From Rehmannia glutinosa (Eukaryota; Streptophyta; Magnoliopsida; Lamiales; Orobanchaceae): 64,000 nt of DNA. Below the pieces are notes generated by a model. That model saw only the letters and a program-made list of their open reading frames with translations, was not told the DNA's origin and did no database searches. Of the stretch, positions 1 through 11,665 are shown piece after piece; position 1 is the first letter of the stretch, and the number at the start of each line of letters is the position of its first letter. Location of the stretch: positions 1,488,001 through 1,552,000 of the forward strand of contig CM071929.1 in NCBI GenBank assembly GCA_016081115.2, written 5' to 3'. A program made the position numbers and the translations under genes.

Positions 1-2150
1 ATTAGTCATTCTACCTTACCAGAATCACTCTAGGAAGAAGCACTTAAGGCTGCAGCATATATCCTTAGTAAGGTTTCCAACTAAAGCGACTAACATAATC
101 CCTTATGAACTTTAGACGGGCAAGAAACCTAGTCTGAAGCACTTGCACGTTTGGGAATGTTTAGCTGAGGCAAGGGCTTACAAAGCCTAATGAGAAGAAA
201 CTGGACTTAAGGACAGTTAGTTGTTATTTTGTTGGATACTCTTAAAAGTCCAAAGGGTACAAATTTTATGATCCCACAACCAAGGCTATTTCTAAGTTCA
301 TAAATGTCTGGTTCTTTGAGGATGTTGAGTTTGCGGGGGGAGATAGAGTTAAGGACCTTGTCTTTGAAGAGGAATATGTCGATATTCCCACATGTGTTGT
401 TGGCATTGATCGGAATTTCATTCCTGGCCTTGTTCAAGACACAAATCAAGACAATATCGGAGAACCTCCTGTTTCAGAAATTATTCCAGATGAACAAACT
501 CTACAACCTCAAGAACTCATGCCATTAAGGAGATCCACTACGAAAAGAAGAAGTGCAATGCCAGATGATTACATTGTATTTCTCCAAGAAAATGAGGTTG
601 ACATTTGAATGATGGAAGATGATCTAAACAACTTCTATCAAGCCATAGAAAGTTCCAACTCTCATTAAGTGGATGAATGCCCATGAATGAATAGATTAAG
701 TCCATGAGGGACAATGACGAGAACTTTTCCTATTGCCTTAAGGTGTGAAACTCATTGGTTGCAAATGAATATTTAATACCAAGAAAGATTCAAGAGGCAA
801 TGAGGGAAGATACAAAACCCGTCTTTGATCTTTGAAGAGACTTTCTCTTCAGTTTCTTTGAAAGACTCTTTCAGGATTATAATGGCATTAGTAGCACACT
901 TTGATCTTGAGTTACATTAGATGGAAATAAAGACGTCGTTTCTCAATGGTGACATTGATGAGGCGATTTATATGGTGTAACCAGAAAACTTTGTATCGGA
1001 AGACTCAAAGGATATGGTTTGCAAACTTAAGAAATCCATCTATGGACTCAAGCAAATATCTGGGCAATGATATTTAGATTTTCATCAAGTGATCATCTTG
1101 TTTGGTTTTGAGATGAATTTGGTCGTTGATTTCATGTATCATAGTTTCTGTGGGAGCAAGTATATGTCTCTGGTTTTGTATATCGATGACATTTTGCTTG
1201 CCATCAACGATATAGGCTTATTGCACAACACCAAGATATTTCTGATTAAGAATCTTGAGATGAAAGTTTTTGGTGATGTCTCTTTTGTATTAGGATATAA
1301 ATACAATGAGATTATTCTCAGAGTACTCTGGATTATCACAAAAGAGCTATATCAGAAAGGTACTTCAAATGGCATGCATGATTGTAAACCAAATTATAAC
1401 CCTATGGCTAAGGGAGACAAGTTCAGTCTCAATTGGTGCCCTAAGAATGATTTAAGGAAAATAAAATGCAGAAGATTCCGTGACGCAGCGTCGGCAATAT
1501 GGAGTCGATGTATGATCGTGTATGTCTGTGATTGGATATTGTGTACATTGTAGGGATGCTTGGCGGATATATAATTAAGTCGTGAATATGCAATATTTGA
1601 AAAGCTTGACCAAACAAGTCTAAGGTACTTATGGATAAAGAAAAGTTACATGCTCACATGTCAGAGGTCGGATCAGTTTGAGATCATTTGGTATACCGAC
1701 TATGATTTTATTGGATGTCAATATAACATGGTATTTAAGTTGGCCTATGTATTTCTGCTAATTGTGGAAGAGTTCTAAACAGTCTACAATATAGACTCTT
1801 TTACCATGGTAGGAAAATTCATAGCATGTTATGGAACATCCAAATCATGGAATATAGTTGCGAAAGTTTGTCATGAGGCTGCGTATGTAGATGGTATTAA
1901 AATACCACTAAGTTTGTGACATTGAGTCAACAACGCTATATTCCAAACAACAGGAACTCGACGAAGACTAAACATAAAGAGATCAAGTTCCTGATTGTTA
2001 AAGAGATAAGTCAAAGTGGACAGGGTGTCTATAGAACATCGATACAAACTCCATAATTGCGGATCCGTTTACTAAGGGATTGCCACCCAAAGGGTTTCAT
2101 GAACTTGTTGTTCATATGGGTGTCAAATCAGTACAGGATATACAGTTTTA
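1..2150 (+). pseudogene. Degenerate copia pol (integrase end, RT, RNase H)
   Basis: The longest open piece (1089-1553) carries the RT palm sequence LVLYIDDILLAINDIGLLHN and then FGDVSFVLGYKYNEI, which matches the copia motif that normally reads LGEASFVLGIQI. Upstream, 830-1080 reads through stops as the RT fingers (IYGLKQ motif near 1030-1055). Downstream, 2030-2110 holds the RNase H end (ADPFTKGLPP). Several in-frame stops and shifts interrupt all three parts, so no functional polyprotein can be made. It is transcribed toward the LTR at 2599. Confidence 0.85.
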
Positions 2151-2598
2151 AGGATATTCAGTTCTACTGGGAGTTTGTAATTATAATGTTCTTTTAAATG
2201 TAGACACATTTTTTAGTCATTTCGATTTAAGGATATATTAAGGTTTTACTCTGCAGAGATAAAGTTTCAAAGATATTAACACTTTGATTACGCATATGGT
2301 TTGATCTCACTAAGGTAAGGTGGACCAGTTGGAAATAGGCATGTTAAGATCACATTGCATGAAATTTCCATGCTACACATCCACATCATGATCCATGTCT
2401 TTAATTGTATTGGGATACGTGACCATTGATGGGTCGAGTTACGATAAATGTAACGAAGGCCGCTTTGATCCTATGTTGGTACGATTAATGGACCGGATTG
2501 GTTACAAATACATTTGATTATGACAACAAAGTTGAGCTCATATGGTTATTTTTACAATACATAATTATAAGGTTACACATATAGCCCAAGTGGGAGAT

Positions 2599-3071
2599 TG
2601 TTGGATCATAATTCAACATTGGGCTTATATGTGAAATAATTATGCATTGTGGACTGTCAATTAAGGTTAAGCCCATTTTATAAGTGATCAAATTAGGTTT
2701 AAGGAATTGGGCTTTAATGTATCTAATAGGGTGTGGGCCTTTAATGTGTAGAGACTTAATGGGTTATTCATGTTTTAATGATGGGCTAAAATAGGGCACC
2801 TAATATAACACAATTATATAAGGGTTATGGTCCCTAGGTCACACGTCTACGATATTCTATTCTGCTATCCCATCTTTAGAAAGAAACCTACGGAGAAAAC
2901 TAAAGGGTTCTCTGAAAAGCTTCGAGACGTGTAGATCTAGAAGGCCAGATCCCAGGATTCAACTGCTATGGATTCAGGTACGCTTCCGCAATCTAGTCTT
3001 TTGATTCTTGATAATTCGATATGAACGCTCCTGGATTAAAGTGATGTTATTCACTAAAGTTTATTCCAACA
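2599..3071 (+). repeat. 3' LTR of Copia-1 (473 bp)
   Basis: The LTR begins TGTTGGATCA right after the polypurine tract and ends in CCAACA, giving the usual TG...CA ends within a short inverted repeat (TGTTGG/CCAACA). A TATA-like atataagg lies near 2815. The matching 5' LTR is outside the window. Confidence 0.85.
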
Positions 3072-3081
3072 GTTGAAGCTA

Positions 3082-4159
3082 ATGATGCCTTATGAGATAA
3101 TATGGAAGAATAAAAGAAGCATATCTACTGCCAAGATAAGAATAAAGGCCATGAAGATTGCAGTAGCTTCCCCAGGTAAAATTACGTCCTAACTTTTATA
3201 ATTTAGCTAACTTGAAATGGTAATAATTTATACTTTATTTTTATATACTCTATTTGTTTTTGTTTTATACTTTTTTTCCTCACCCAAATATAAGGCCCAA
3301 ACGTGACAGACATTTTTTAATCAACTCAATTCTTCAACGATTCTCACACTTCAAGATTTAACTTAGTGCATGTTTATGGGCGCTAGTCGGGCGGCAGACT
3401 GGGGCATAGCGTCTAGGCGGAGCCTGGGCAGAATTAGGCGGAGCTTAATCGAAAAAATAATGTAGGTGGAGAAGGAGTACTAGCACTTAGGTGAGGACTA
3501 ATAAAGGCTAAGCGATGACTTTTAGAATAGTGTGTTTTTGTACTAGCTAGCTATAATGGGTTTGAAATGGAATTAGGCATGGGAGGGTCATGCGGTCTTG
3601 TCCATGCCACCCACTTGGGTGCCACCCAAGTGGGTGGATCCACCATTGATTTACACACATATACACACACACCCACATGGGTGTGTGTGGATTCAAGGGT
3701 GGATCCACCCACTTGGGTGGCATGGACACACACGGGTCATGCACTCTTTTCATTTTCAGTCTTAAATAGTTTGTTTAATTAAATCGCTTAAATATGTATA
3801 ATAATTTCAAATTATCACGAAAAAAAACTAAAGTAAGAACACGTTAGTCATATTATAAGAATTAATAATGGTTGTGATAAAAATAGTATGCACCTCTTTG
3901 CCTTAATTAGCAATTTTATTTATTATTTTTAATTTTATTTTTTAGTAAATGTCTAATTAATAAGTTGTTAATAGAAGACTTATGGAATGTGTGATGATAA
4001 CTTGTAGGGGTGGTATCGGTGGCCATCCAAGGGGAGGAGAAAAATCAGCTGGTGGTCACCGGAGAAGGCATCGATGCCGTTAACCTCACCAAATTGATAA
4101 GGCAAAATGTGGGTTTTGCTCAGGTTTTGAGTCTTGGACCGAATGAGGAAAATAATTAA
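3082..4159 (+). pseudogene. Truncated HMA-domain (HIPP-like) gene, exons 2 and 3
   Basis: Two exons of a heavy-metal-associated (HMA) domain gene survive. The exon 2 end (to 3175) encodes AKIRIKAMKIAVASPG and ends at donor CCCAG|GTAAAA. Exon 3 (4008-4159), after acceptor TTGTAG, encodes VVSVAIQGEEKNQLVVTG, then a GIDAVNLTKLIR stretch, and stops at EENN. Intron phase (1) and sequence match the intact HMA gene at 47300, where the same places read KCRSKAMKIAVAISG and VESVALTGQEKNEV. The first beta strand, exon 1 and the promoter are missing; sequence left of exon 2 runs directly into the copia LTR. Exon 3 also ends about 40 codons earlier than in the 47-kb gene and lacks a CaaX box. An ATG at 3082 is in frame with exon 2, so an LTR-driven short product is possible but unsupported. 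Confidence 0.72.
3600..3726. repeat. Foldback (inverted repeat) in the HMA pseudogene intron
   Basis: Arms containing catgccacccacttgggtg (left) and cacccacttgggtggcatg (right) are near-perfect inverted copies around a CA-rich loop with further short palindromes. It could form a hairpin of about 125 nt. It looks like a small MITE; no target duplication was resolved. Confidence 0.7.
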
Positions 4160-4703
4160 AACTTGGGAGGGAGAAAAAAAAATATAACTTCCGAGGATCA
4201 AAAGGTTAATTTTTTTTCGGGTTTGGCATGGTTACATGTAATAGATGTAATATTTTAATCGAGTTTAAGATGAATACGAGTAGTACTAGCTAATATTACA
4301 GGATTGTGGTAGAAATATATATACTAGCGGTAATAGTTAAAGAACGAATTATCAAACATTTATATATATGACAATAAAATTAATAAATAATATATTTGCA
4401 TAAAAAAATTACATCAATATTCATAGTTAAATATTTCAAAATACATCAGTAGATCCTAATTAAGATGTATACTCCACAATTTTAAATATTATGATTTATA
4501 TCAAGACCCACACAATAGTTTATTAATAATTCAAATTTTACAATAATAGTCATTGGCTTGTGTGGTTCACAACTAATTTATTAATCAACAATTTGAGTTA
4601 GGAGGCCAAAAATATTAAAATACTACATATAAATACACATATATATATATATATAGGTAGTAAAATAATTTTTTTGGGAGTGGTGTGTGGAAGCCCGCCT
4701 GAC
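4160..4703. other. AT-rich intergenic stretch
   Basis: No gene is seen here. It holds AT-rich DNA with a short AT microsatellite near 4639-4656, between the HMA pseudogene and the nested transposon block. Confidence 0.6.
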
Positions 4704-4811
4704 TAGGGATGGCAATTGGGCTGAAACCCGACCCGCATTAAACCCGTCCCAGCCAATCGTGTCGCGGAGCGGGAAATGGGTAATGGTTTCCAAAACCCGA
4801 CCGGGTCCGGG

Positions 4812-6992
4812 TGTTAGTCCAAGTGGCTATGATAATCTAGAGGGGGGTGAATATATTATGCCAATTTTTCGCAAATCGCCCTCTTTTTCGAATGAACAAA
4901 TAAATGACATGAATGTAAGTGCGGAAAATAAACAACACTCGTCAATTTAAAGAGGTTCAACCCACCTAGGGCCTAATCCTCTACCACCCCAGTATCTCCG
5001 GGATGGATTTTGAAAAGAAAAAAAGATTTTATTAATTACCACAATTAATATAACACCATCTTTGAAGATTACCACAATCTTCTTACAACAACTTCAAGGA
5101 GATTACCACAATCTTCCTTCAACACCTATGAAGAGTACCACACTCTTCAACACCTAATATCACCCAAGTGTGTTCTTACCACAAGAACACTAACAAGGAT
5201 ATTTTGATTTGGACAGGGCCGACCCTGACTTTTTGGGGGCCCTTGGCGATAAGAAAAAGAGGGGGCCCTATATAAAAATACAATAAAAAAGTTCAAATTC
5301 CACAGTGAACATCTTTTTCGACATCTAGAATATTCAACAAGTGCAACACCTACAAAGACAAAAAAATATAAAATAATCATTGAATTTTTTTGATCTTCTA
5401 GCATTCTGAGAAACAAAATTATCAATATGATCATCGAAATCAAGATTTTCCAATAACTTATTTTTAATACATAAAATTGTTAACCCATTTAATCTTTCTT
5501 GAGACATAGTTGAACGCAAGTATAATTTTATCAATTTTAGTTTTGAAAAACTTCTCTATGCTGATGCTACAGTAACTGGTATAGTTAACAAAACTCTATA
5601 AGCAATAGAAGTATTTAGAAAATAATCCAACACTTTCTCATCTTGTTGTTGACAATGGGTTTAAAGTCAAGTGATAAACATGATCTTGTAAAACTTTTCA
5701 TCTTTCCGTAGAACTAGCAAATAAAGTATACATACGTTGCACAACTCCAAAAAATGACACAACTTTAAGATAAGAATTTCCCATATCACAAAAGATTTTC
5801 GTATCTTTTTTAATTAAAACAAAACCACTTTGTTTTTAAGTAGAATGAGAACACGTCATAACCGTATAGTATTTTTAAAGATATGAAAGAAAAATATTTT
5901 TATTTTATTTTGAATTAGAAGTTAGATTAATTATTTTAGTACAATTTTAAAGAAAATGATCATTTGGTATTTTTAAATTTTTGCCATTTGATACTTTTAA
6001 ATTTTTTAGGGCCCTTATATATATATTTTTTAATAAAACATGTTATATATTTTTTAATAAAACATGTATACATATATAAAGGTCTATGTAAAACCGGGGC
6101 CCTCAAAATTGGGGGCCCTAGGCGGTCGCCCTCGACGACTACCCTCAAGGCCGGCCCTGGTTTTGGATAGAAAAATTGAAGATTACAACTCAATAAATGA
6201 AGTATACAAACTTTGAGTGCAAGTGTAATCAAGAACAAAAAAAACCTAGACCTCAAGATTGTGCAAGTGCAAGAACTTAGGCTATTACAACAAGAATAAT
6301 GAAAATGAAGACTTAGAGATATTTGCTGATTTTCTTGTTGTATTGTTTGCTTGTGTTGTTGTGTAGTTTGCTTCAAATCTTCCTCTATTTATAGGAGATT
6401 CTTCAAGATTGGATCTCCAACATAGGCTCATCCATCTTCACTTTTGTCTACAAAAAGAAGATCACAAGATGTAGAAATAATGTACAAAATTAAAAAGTTA
6501 ATCTTGCTGATAAGGAGTCCAACGACACAAATATTTCTATCAAAAAATTGCACAGGGCGACCGGTTGCCCTATAGAAAATTTTGAACGTTGGAAAGAAAT
6601 AGTGCGATCCAGGTACCGTGCGGGGAGGGGTGCGACCGGTCACAGGGGGTCCGACCGGTCGGCCCTACCCTGGACCGATTGCCCTCTCAAAATTCAATGT
6701 GGTCGACCGGTCGGCCACACCGGTCGACCTGGCCCAAAATCCCTCCTGTTTTGTTTCTGTTTTAAGATTCGACATTCAGGCACGCGATGCCCTATAGGGC
6801 GACCGGTTGACCTCAAAACAGAAGTGTTGTCCGATTTTTGTCAAAAATAAACTTCAAGAAATACTCCAAAAAATTAGTAAAATCATTTTAAATCAATTGG
6901 GAGTATTTGGACAACTTTTATAAACATTGTTTTGGTATAAAAACTCATTTAAACAAAATCATCAAAATTCTGATAAAAACATTTATCTAACA
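4812..6992 (-). repeat. 3' LTR of Copia-2, interrupted by a hAT insertion
   Basis: In plus coordinates it starts TGTTAGTCCAAG and ends ATTTATCTAACA, just before the complement of the polypurine tract (aactccccctttttg). Without the 946-bp hAT insertion and its duplication it is about 1.23 kb. The part from 6470 to 6992 matches the 5' LTR fragment at 11612-12198. It contains many copies of the palindromic word gaccggtc/cgaccggtcg. Confidence 0.8.
5214..6159 (-). mobile_element. Deleted hAT transposon inside the Copia-2 LTR
   Basis: Terminal inverted repeats cagggccgaccctgac (left) and the complement of ggccggccctg (right) are flanked by 8-bp duplications gatttgga (5206-5213) and gttttgga (6160-6167), one mismatch apart. 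On the minus strand, 5334-5534 encodes LYLRSTMSQERLNGLTILCI, a signature of the C-terminal dimerisation region of plant hAT (TTF/ZnF-MYM-like) transposases. The rest of the transposase is deleted, so it is a non-autonomous relic. Confidence 0.82.
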
Positions 6993-8218
6993 AACTCCCC
7001 CTTTTTGATGATTACAAACCAAAACAATTTTAGGAAGTCGATTTTAAAAACGAAACATATTTTCCGGTCTAAAACATCAATTCATTACAAGTAAGATTTA
7101 CCATAAGTAAAACACAGAAGGATAGGAGCAATTATTTTTCAAAAATATTTTTGCACAAGCTCCCCATATTAACATGCATGATAAAAATAAGTAGAAGCAA
7201 ACAATTACAAGCTAAAAGCTTTAATTTCATGAGCTTAAAAGCTCCCCCTGTCACAAAGACATCATTAGTTAAGCATAAAAGTCAATAATACATCACATGG
7301 AATAAGTATTATTCACAGCTTTTGGCTTTTAAGAGTGCTAGCTTATAACTTTTCGTGCGAGCTTATTTTTGCTTCTTTGAGCGTATGAGCGTTTTTCCTG
7401 TTTCTCCCCCTTTGAAATCATCAAAAAGAATGTTAGCACGATAAAAACATCATACAATTATATCAAAGTGCGCAATTTATTCTATTTATCGAGCATTTTG
7501 AACATTGAAGCTTAAATTCCAAATTTAAGGGAAAAATTGCTCATTTGATTTGCAAAAACTCATTTGAATGTTAAAATGTGATCTCTATAAACTTATAAGA
7601 CTTTTCAAATCAAGAGAATCACGTAGGTGATAAATTTTTCATAGAAACATTTTGACGAACACTTGGCGTGCGTCGAATAAAATAAGAGATATATGCCGCC
7701 TTTGTAATTCATTTAAGCCAAACGTTTTCATCACCAATTGCAATATAACAACATTCATCCATCAACAATCATCATATACAACATACTAATACAAGAATTT
7801 CATCAAAATCGCAAGATACAAGCACATTCTCAAGGGTTCAATCCAATTGAGATTAAAAAGAGAAATTCTTACCAATTGATCGGAGAAGTTGGATGATATG
7901 GATGGAATAGGAGTTACATAAACTCAAAAATATAAATTTTATAAGATGAAAATCATTTTGAGTGAATTTTGAGTGAAAAATGCGAAGGGGTTCGATTTTG
8001 GAAGAAAATAGCCAAAATGACGAAATGGAGGACATAAGGCATTTTAAACCGAATCGCAAGTATGCACTGGCCGATCGTGGTCCTCAGATGGTTGACCGGT
8101 CGACCATCCCGTCGACCGGTGCCTGAACACCAATTCTATTTTCTGTCCGAATTTTACACCAAAAATCCGATTTTTCACCCCTAAGTTTTAAAAAACATGC
8201 AAATTGCAATCATAGACC
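6993..8218 (-). other. Copia-2 non-coding region with repeated polypurine tracts
   Basis: No coding sequence is seen between RNase H and the 3' LTR. Read on the minus strand, purine tracts of the form aaagggggag recur near 6995-7005, 7236-7250 and 7402-7412, two of them preceded by ttgatgatt, with a weaker copy near 7160. Multiple polypurine tracts here are a known trait of Sireviruses. Two gaccggtcgacc-type palindromes at about 8090-8125 echo those in the LTR. Confidence 0.65.
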
Positions 8219-9580
8219 TTATTCAATATGCATTATGCCTAACCGAGCTCGTATTGAGGCAAAAGTCTTGGAAGATAGCGGTTTGGTAAAGATATCCGCC
8301 AATTGATCTTGAGATGGAACAAAAGATATCTCAATTTTTCGTTTTGACACACAATCCCTTAGAAAATGATGTCGAATCTCAATATGTTTAGTACGGTTAT
8401 GATAAATCGGGTTTTGAGCAATATTTATAGCGGATATGTTATCACAAAAGATAGGAACACTTTCAAAAGAACATTTATAATCCGCTAAAGTTTGTTTCAT
8501 CCAAAGCAATTGAGTACAACAAAAAGCCGCGGAAATATATTCGGCTTCGGCCGTTGAAAGTGAAACACAATTATATTTCTTTGAAAACCAAGAAACTAGG
8601 CAATCGCCCAAAAATTGACATGATCCGGAAGTACTTTTACGATCATCAATATTTCCCGCATAAGCCGAATCACTATAAACTTTAAGAGAAAAATTTTCAT
8701 TCTTTGGATAAAATAACCATATTGAATAGTGCCTTTCAAATATCGAAAAATCCTTTTAACGACACTCATATGAGATTCTTTGGGATTGCTTTGAAAACGA
8801 GCACATAGGCATACAACATGAAGAATATCCGGTCTACTCGCGGTTAAATAAAGTAAACTACCAATTATACCTCGATATTTGGATTCATCAACCGGCTTGC
8901 CTTTTTCATCTTTGTCAATCTTGACGTTTGTTGCCATTGGGGTAGAGACGGTTCTTCCTTCTTCAATGCCAAACTTCTTCAAAAGCTCTTTTGTATATTT
9001 TGATTGTGAAATATAAATTCCTTCTTGGCATTGCTTAATTTGAAGTCCAAGGAAGAAGTTGAGCTCCCCCATCATACTCATTTCAAATTCACCTTGCATT
9101 AACTTAGAAAATTTCTTGCACAAGGATTCATTAGTAGCACCAAAAATAATATCATCAACATAAATTTGCACTTATAAGCAATCTTGCCCTTTTTCAAAAA
9201 CAAAGAGAGTAGTATCAACTTTATCTTTTGTAAAACCATTTTGCAAAAGAAAAGAGCTAAGTCTATCATACCATGCACGGGGTGCTTGTTTTAAACCATA
9301 CAAGGCCTTTTTAAGTTTATAAACATCATTAGGCCTAGAAAAATTTTCAAACCCCGGAGGTTGTTTTACATAGACTTCTTCTTGAATAAGACCATTTAAA
9401 AATGCGAACTATACATCTATTTGGTAAAGCTTGAAAATTTTAAAACAAGAATAGGCAAATAAAATACGAATAGCTTCTAAACGTGCTATGGGTGCAAATG
9501 TTTCATCATAATCAATACCTTCTTCTTGACAATAACCTTGAGCTACTAACCTTGCTTTGTTTCGAACAATATTGCCTTGG
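8219..9580 (-). pseudogene. Copia-2 reverse transcriptase and RNase H
   Basis: On the minus strand, 8596-9171 carries the RT catalytic box IYVDDIIFGATNESLCKKFS, followed by GELNFFLGLQIKQ and RPDILHVVCLCARFQ. The region 8219-8611 carries RNase H with STAEAEYISAAFCCTQLLWM, the TKHIEIRHHFLRD stretch and DQLADIFTKPL. Upstream RT (9171-9580) reads through frame breaks, with the GFENF/PNDVYKL words seen in reverse complement. A frameshift near 8690 separates RT from RNase H and a stop near 9172 breaks RT, so this is a dead polymerase gene. Confidence 0.85.
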
Positions 9581-9581
9581 T

Positions 9582-10804
9582 TCAACTCCTTTCAAATTGA
9601 TTCAACTCCTCTTGCATTTCTAAAAACCAATCCTCATCTTCAATAGTTTTCTTAGCATTTTTAGGCTCTTTTTGAGATATAAGAGCTTTCTCGGCAAATT
9701 TTCCTCGAGTTATTACTTTATCAAGGGGATCACCAATAATAAGATCTTTTGGGTGATCTCCCTTAAATTTCAATGCTACGGGAAGATCCGAAGTATCACC
9801 TTTATCTTCTTGAGGAACATTTGAGCTTGAAGGTTGATCATTTTGAGCATCATCTTGAACAATTGGTTCAATAACATCCTCTTCATCACTATCATCATTG
9901 GGTATCATTTCAACGCCCGAAGCTTCATTGAATTTGACATGGATGGATTCTTCAACAACCCCACTAGTCTTATTGTAAACCCGATATGCTTTGCTTTTGG
10001 TTGAATACCCCATAAATATTCCTTCATCGGCCTTAGGATCAAGTTTGTCCAATTGATCCTTAGTATATAAAATAAAACACTTACATCCAAATATTTTGAA
10101 ATAACTAATATTTGGAGTTCTTCCTTTCCAAAGCTCATATGGAGTTTTATTCATTTTAGGACGAATATAAACTCGGTTAATGACATAGCAAGCGGTACTT
10201 TTACGCTTCGCCCAAAATATTTTGGAAGTGAAAATTCATTGAGCATGGACCGACTCATTTCTTGAAGTGTCCGATTCTTCCTTTCGGCTACTCCATTTTG
10301 TTGAGGTGTCCTTGGAGCCGAAAAATTGTGACTATATCCCTTGGTTTCACAAAAGACTCTAAATTCTTCATCAAATTCTCCACCTCGATCACTTCGAATA
10401 GACTTAATAGTATCTTCCTTTTCATTCTCAATAAGTCTACACAACTTAACAAACTCATTAACGGCATCGCTTTTATTTGTAAGAAATAGAGCCCAAGTAT
10501 ATCTAGAAAAATCATCAACTATAACAAAAGTGTAATGTTTTCCACTTAGACTTGCCGTACCAATATCCCCATACAAATCTAAATGAAGAAGTTGTAGAGG
10601 CTTGGTTGTGGAAATTTCATTTTTGGGCTTAAAACTACTCTTAACTAATTTGTTCTTTTGACAAGTGTCACATAAGCCAAGATTTTCAAAATTCAATTTG
10701 GGTAGTCCTTTTACATGTTGGTTTTTGTAAATAGTTTGCAAATTTTTATATCCAACATGTCCAAGTCGCCTATGCCATAAACTAGTTAAATCATTATTGT
10801 ACAA
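9582..10804 (-). pseudogene. Copia-2 integrase
   Basis: The minus-strand ORF at 10151-10804 begins with the zinc-binding HHCC module (LWHRRLGHVGYKNLQ ... CDTCQKNK) and holds the DDE core: LHLDLYGDIG, then SIRSDRGGEFDEEF, then PQQNGVAERKNRTLQEM. The ORF at 9582-10154 continues with NKTPYELWKGRTPNISYFKI and the acidic C-terminal extension usual in this group. A frameshift near 10155-10200 separates the two. The three catalytic acidic residues are present, but the protein would be broken. Confidence 0.88.
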
Positions 10805-10911
10805 ATTTTGTAAAGATTGTCTTTTCTATTTGCTTCACAAATAATTTTATCATTTTTGGAAATAAGACATTTTTCTTTATTAAAAACAACATTATAATTT
10901 GAATCACAAGG

Positions 10912-11665
10912 TTAGCTAACACTTATCAAATTAAACTTAAGCACTTCTACTAAAAGAACATTACTAAGAGAGAAAGAAGAGTTACCAATGTCTCCATTTC
11001 CAAGAATTCTTCTTTTGCCATTGCCGAACATGACCATACCCTCTTCTTGGAGCTTGATGTTGGTAAAAAGTTCTCTCTTTCCGGTCATATGGCGTGAACA
11101 CCCGCTTTCCACGAGCCATTTTGAATCCTCCATAGTTGTTATAGCCCCCATGACCTACAAAAAAATTATTTTTAGGTACCCTATAGTTCTGGGGTCCATG
11201 GGGGTTAGCCTTGAGACCTTTGGGTCTCCAAACAAAGCTAAAATTGTTCTTCAATTTACAATGACTAACATAGTGACCAACTTTACCACAATAAAAACAA
11301 ATAAGATCATGGGCACTACTAGCATGTACAAAAGTCGGACCTTGGTCTTTTTTCTTTGAAAGAGGTTGAAAAGGTTTATAGCCAAGTCCAAATTTAGAAT
11401 GCTCACCTCTTTGTGCATCTAAAATTTTTGTAACCTTATCCGTACTTAAGTTAAAACGATGCACATCCTTTTTCAAACATTCAAGATCATTTGTGAGCGT
11501 TTGTTTTTCGGTTTCAAGAGTACGGACTTTAGTAAGAGTAATAACATGAGCTTTATCAAGAGATTCATAAGAAGTAAACAATTTATCTACAAAAAGATAA
11601 ATCTTGCTGAAATAATGTACAAAATTAAAAAGTAAATCTTGCTGATAAGGAGTCCAACGACACAA
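10912..11665 (-). pseudogene. Copia-2 gag end and protease
   Basis: On the minus strand, 10982-11665 encodes the gag C-terminal coiled region and a CCHC zinc knuckle, CFYCGKVGHYVSHC. The overlapping ORF at 10912-11151 encodes the aspartic protease start, WLVESGCSRHMTG, and later LSNVLLVEVLKFNLISVS. The protease motif normally reads LDSGCSRHMTG; the catalytic Asp is Glu here. Gag lacks its N-terminal half, because its upstream side joins the 5' LTR fragment at about 11600. Confidence 0.82.

Larger units (their letters stand above)
1..3071 (+). mobile_element. Ty1/copia LTR retrotransposon, 3' portion (Copia-1)
   Basis: The left edge of the window falls inside the pol gene of a copia element on the plus strand. 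Reading through frame breaks, one sees the integrase C-terminal region (WEEALKAAAYILSKV, then a VSCYFVGYS-like stretch), reverse transcriptase with the catalytic YIDDILLA box near 1180-1210, and the end of RNase H (IIADPFTKGLPPKGFHEL near 2050-2105). A purine tract, aagtgggagat, ends at about 2598 and is followed directly by the 3' LTR. The 5' LTR and gag lie outside the window, so the insertion duplication cannot be checked. Many stops and frameshifts make it non-coding. The LTR abuts a truncated HMA gene on its right, which suggests that this insertion interrupted that gene. Confidence 0.88.

Noticed and set aside
3085..3180. Zinc-finger-like reading YCQDKNKGHEDC in an alternate frame beside the Copia-1 LTR
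   Set aside because: The neighbouring frame matches the HMA exon with a conserved donor and a matching exon 3, which explains the sequence better.
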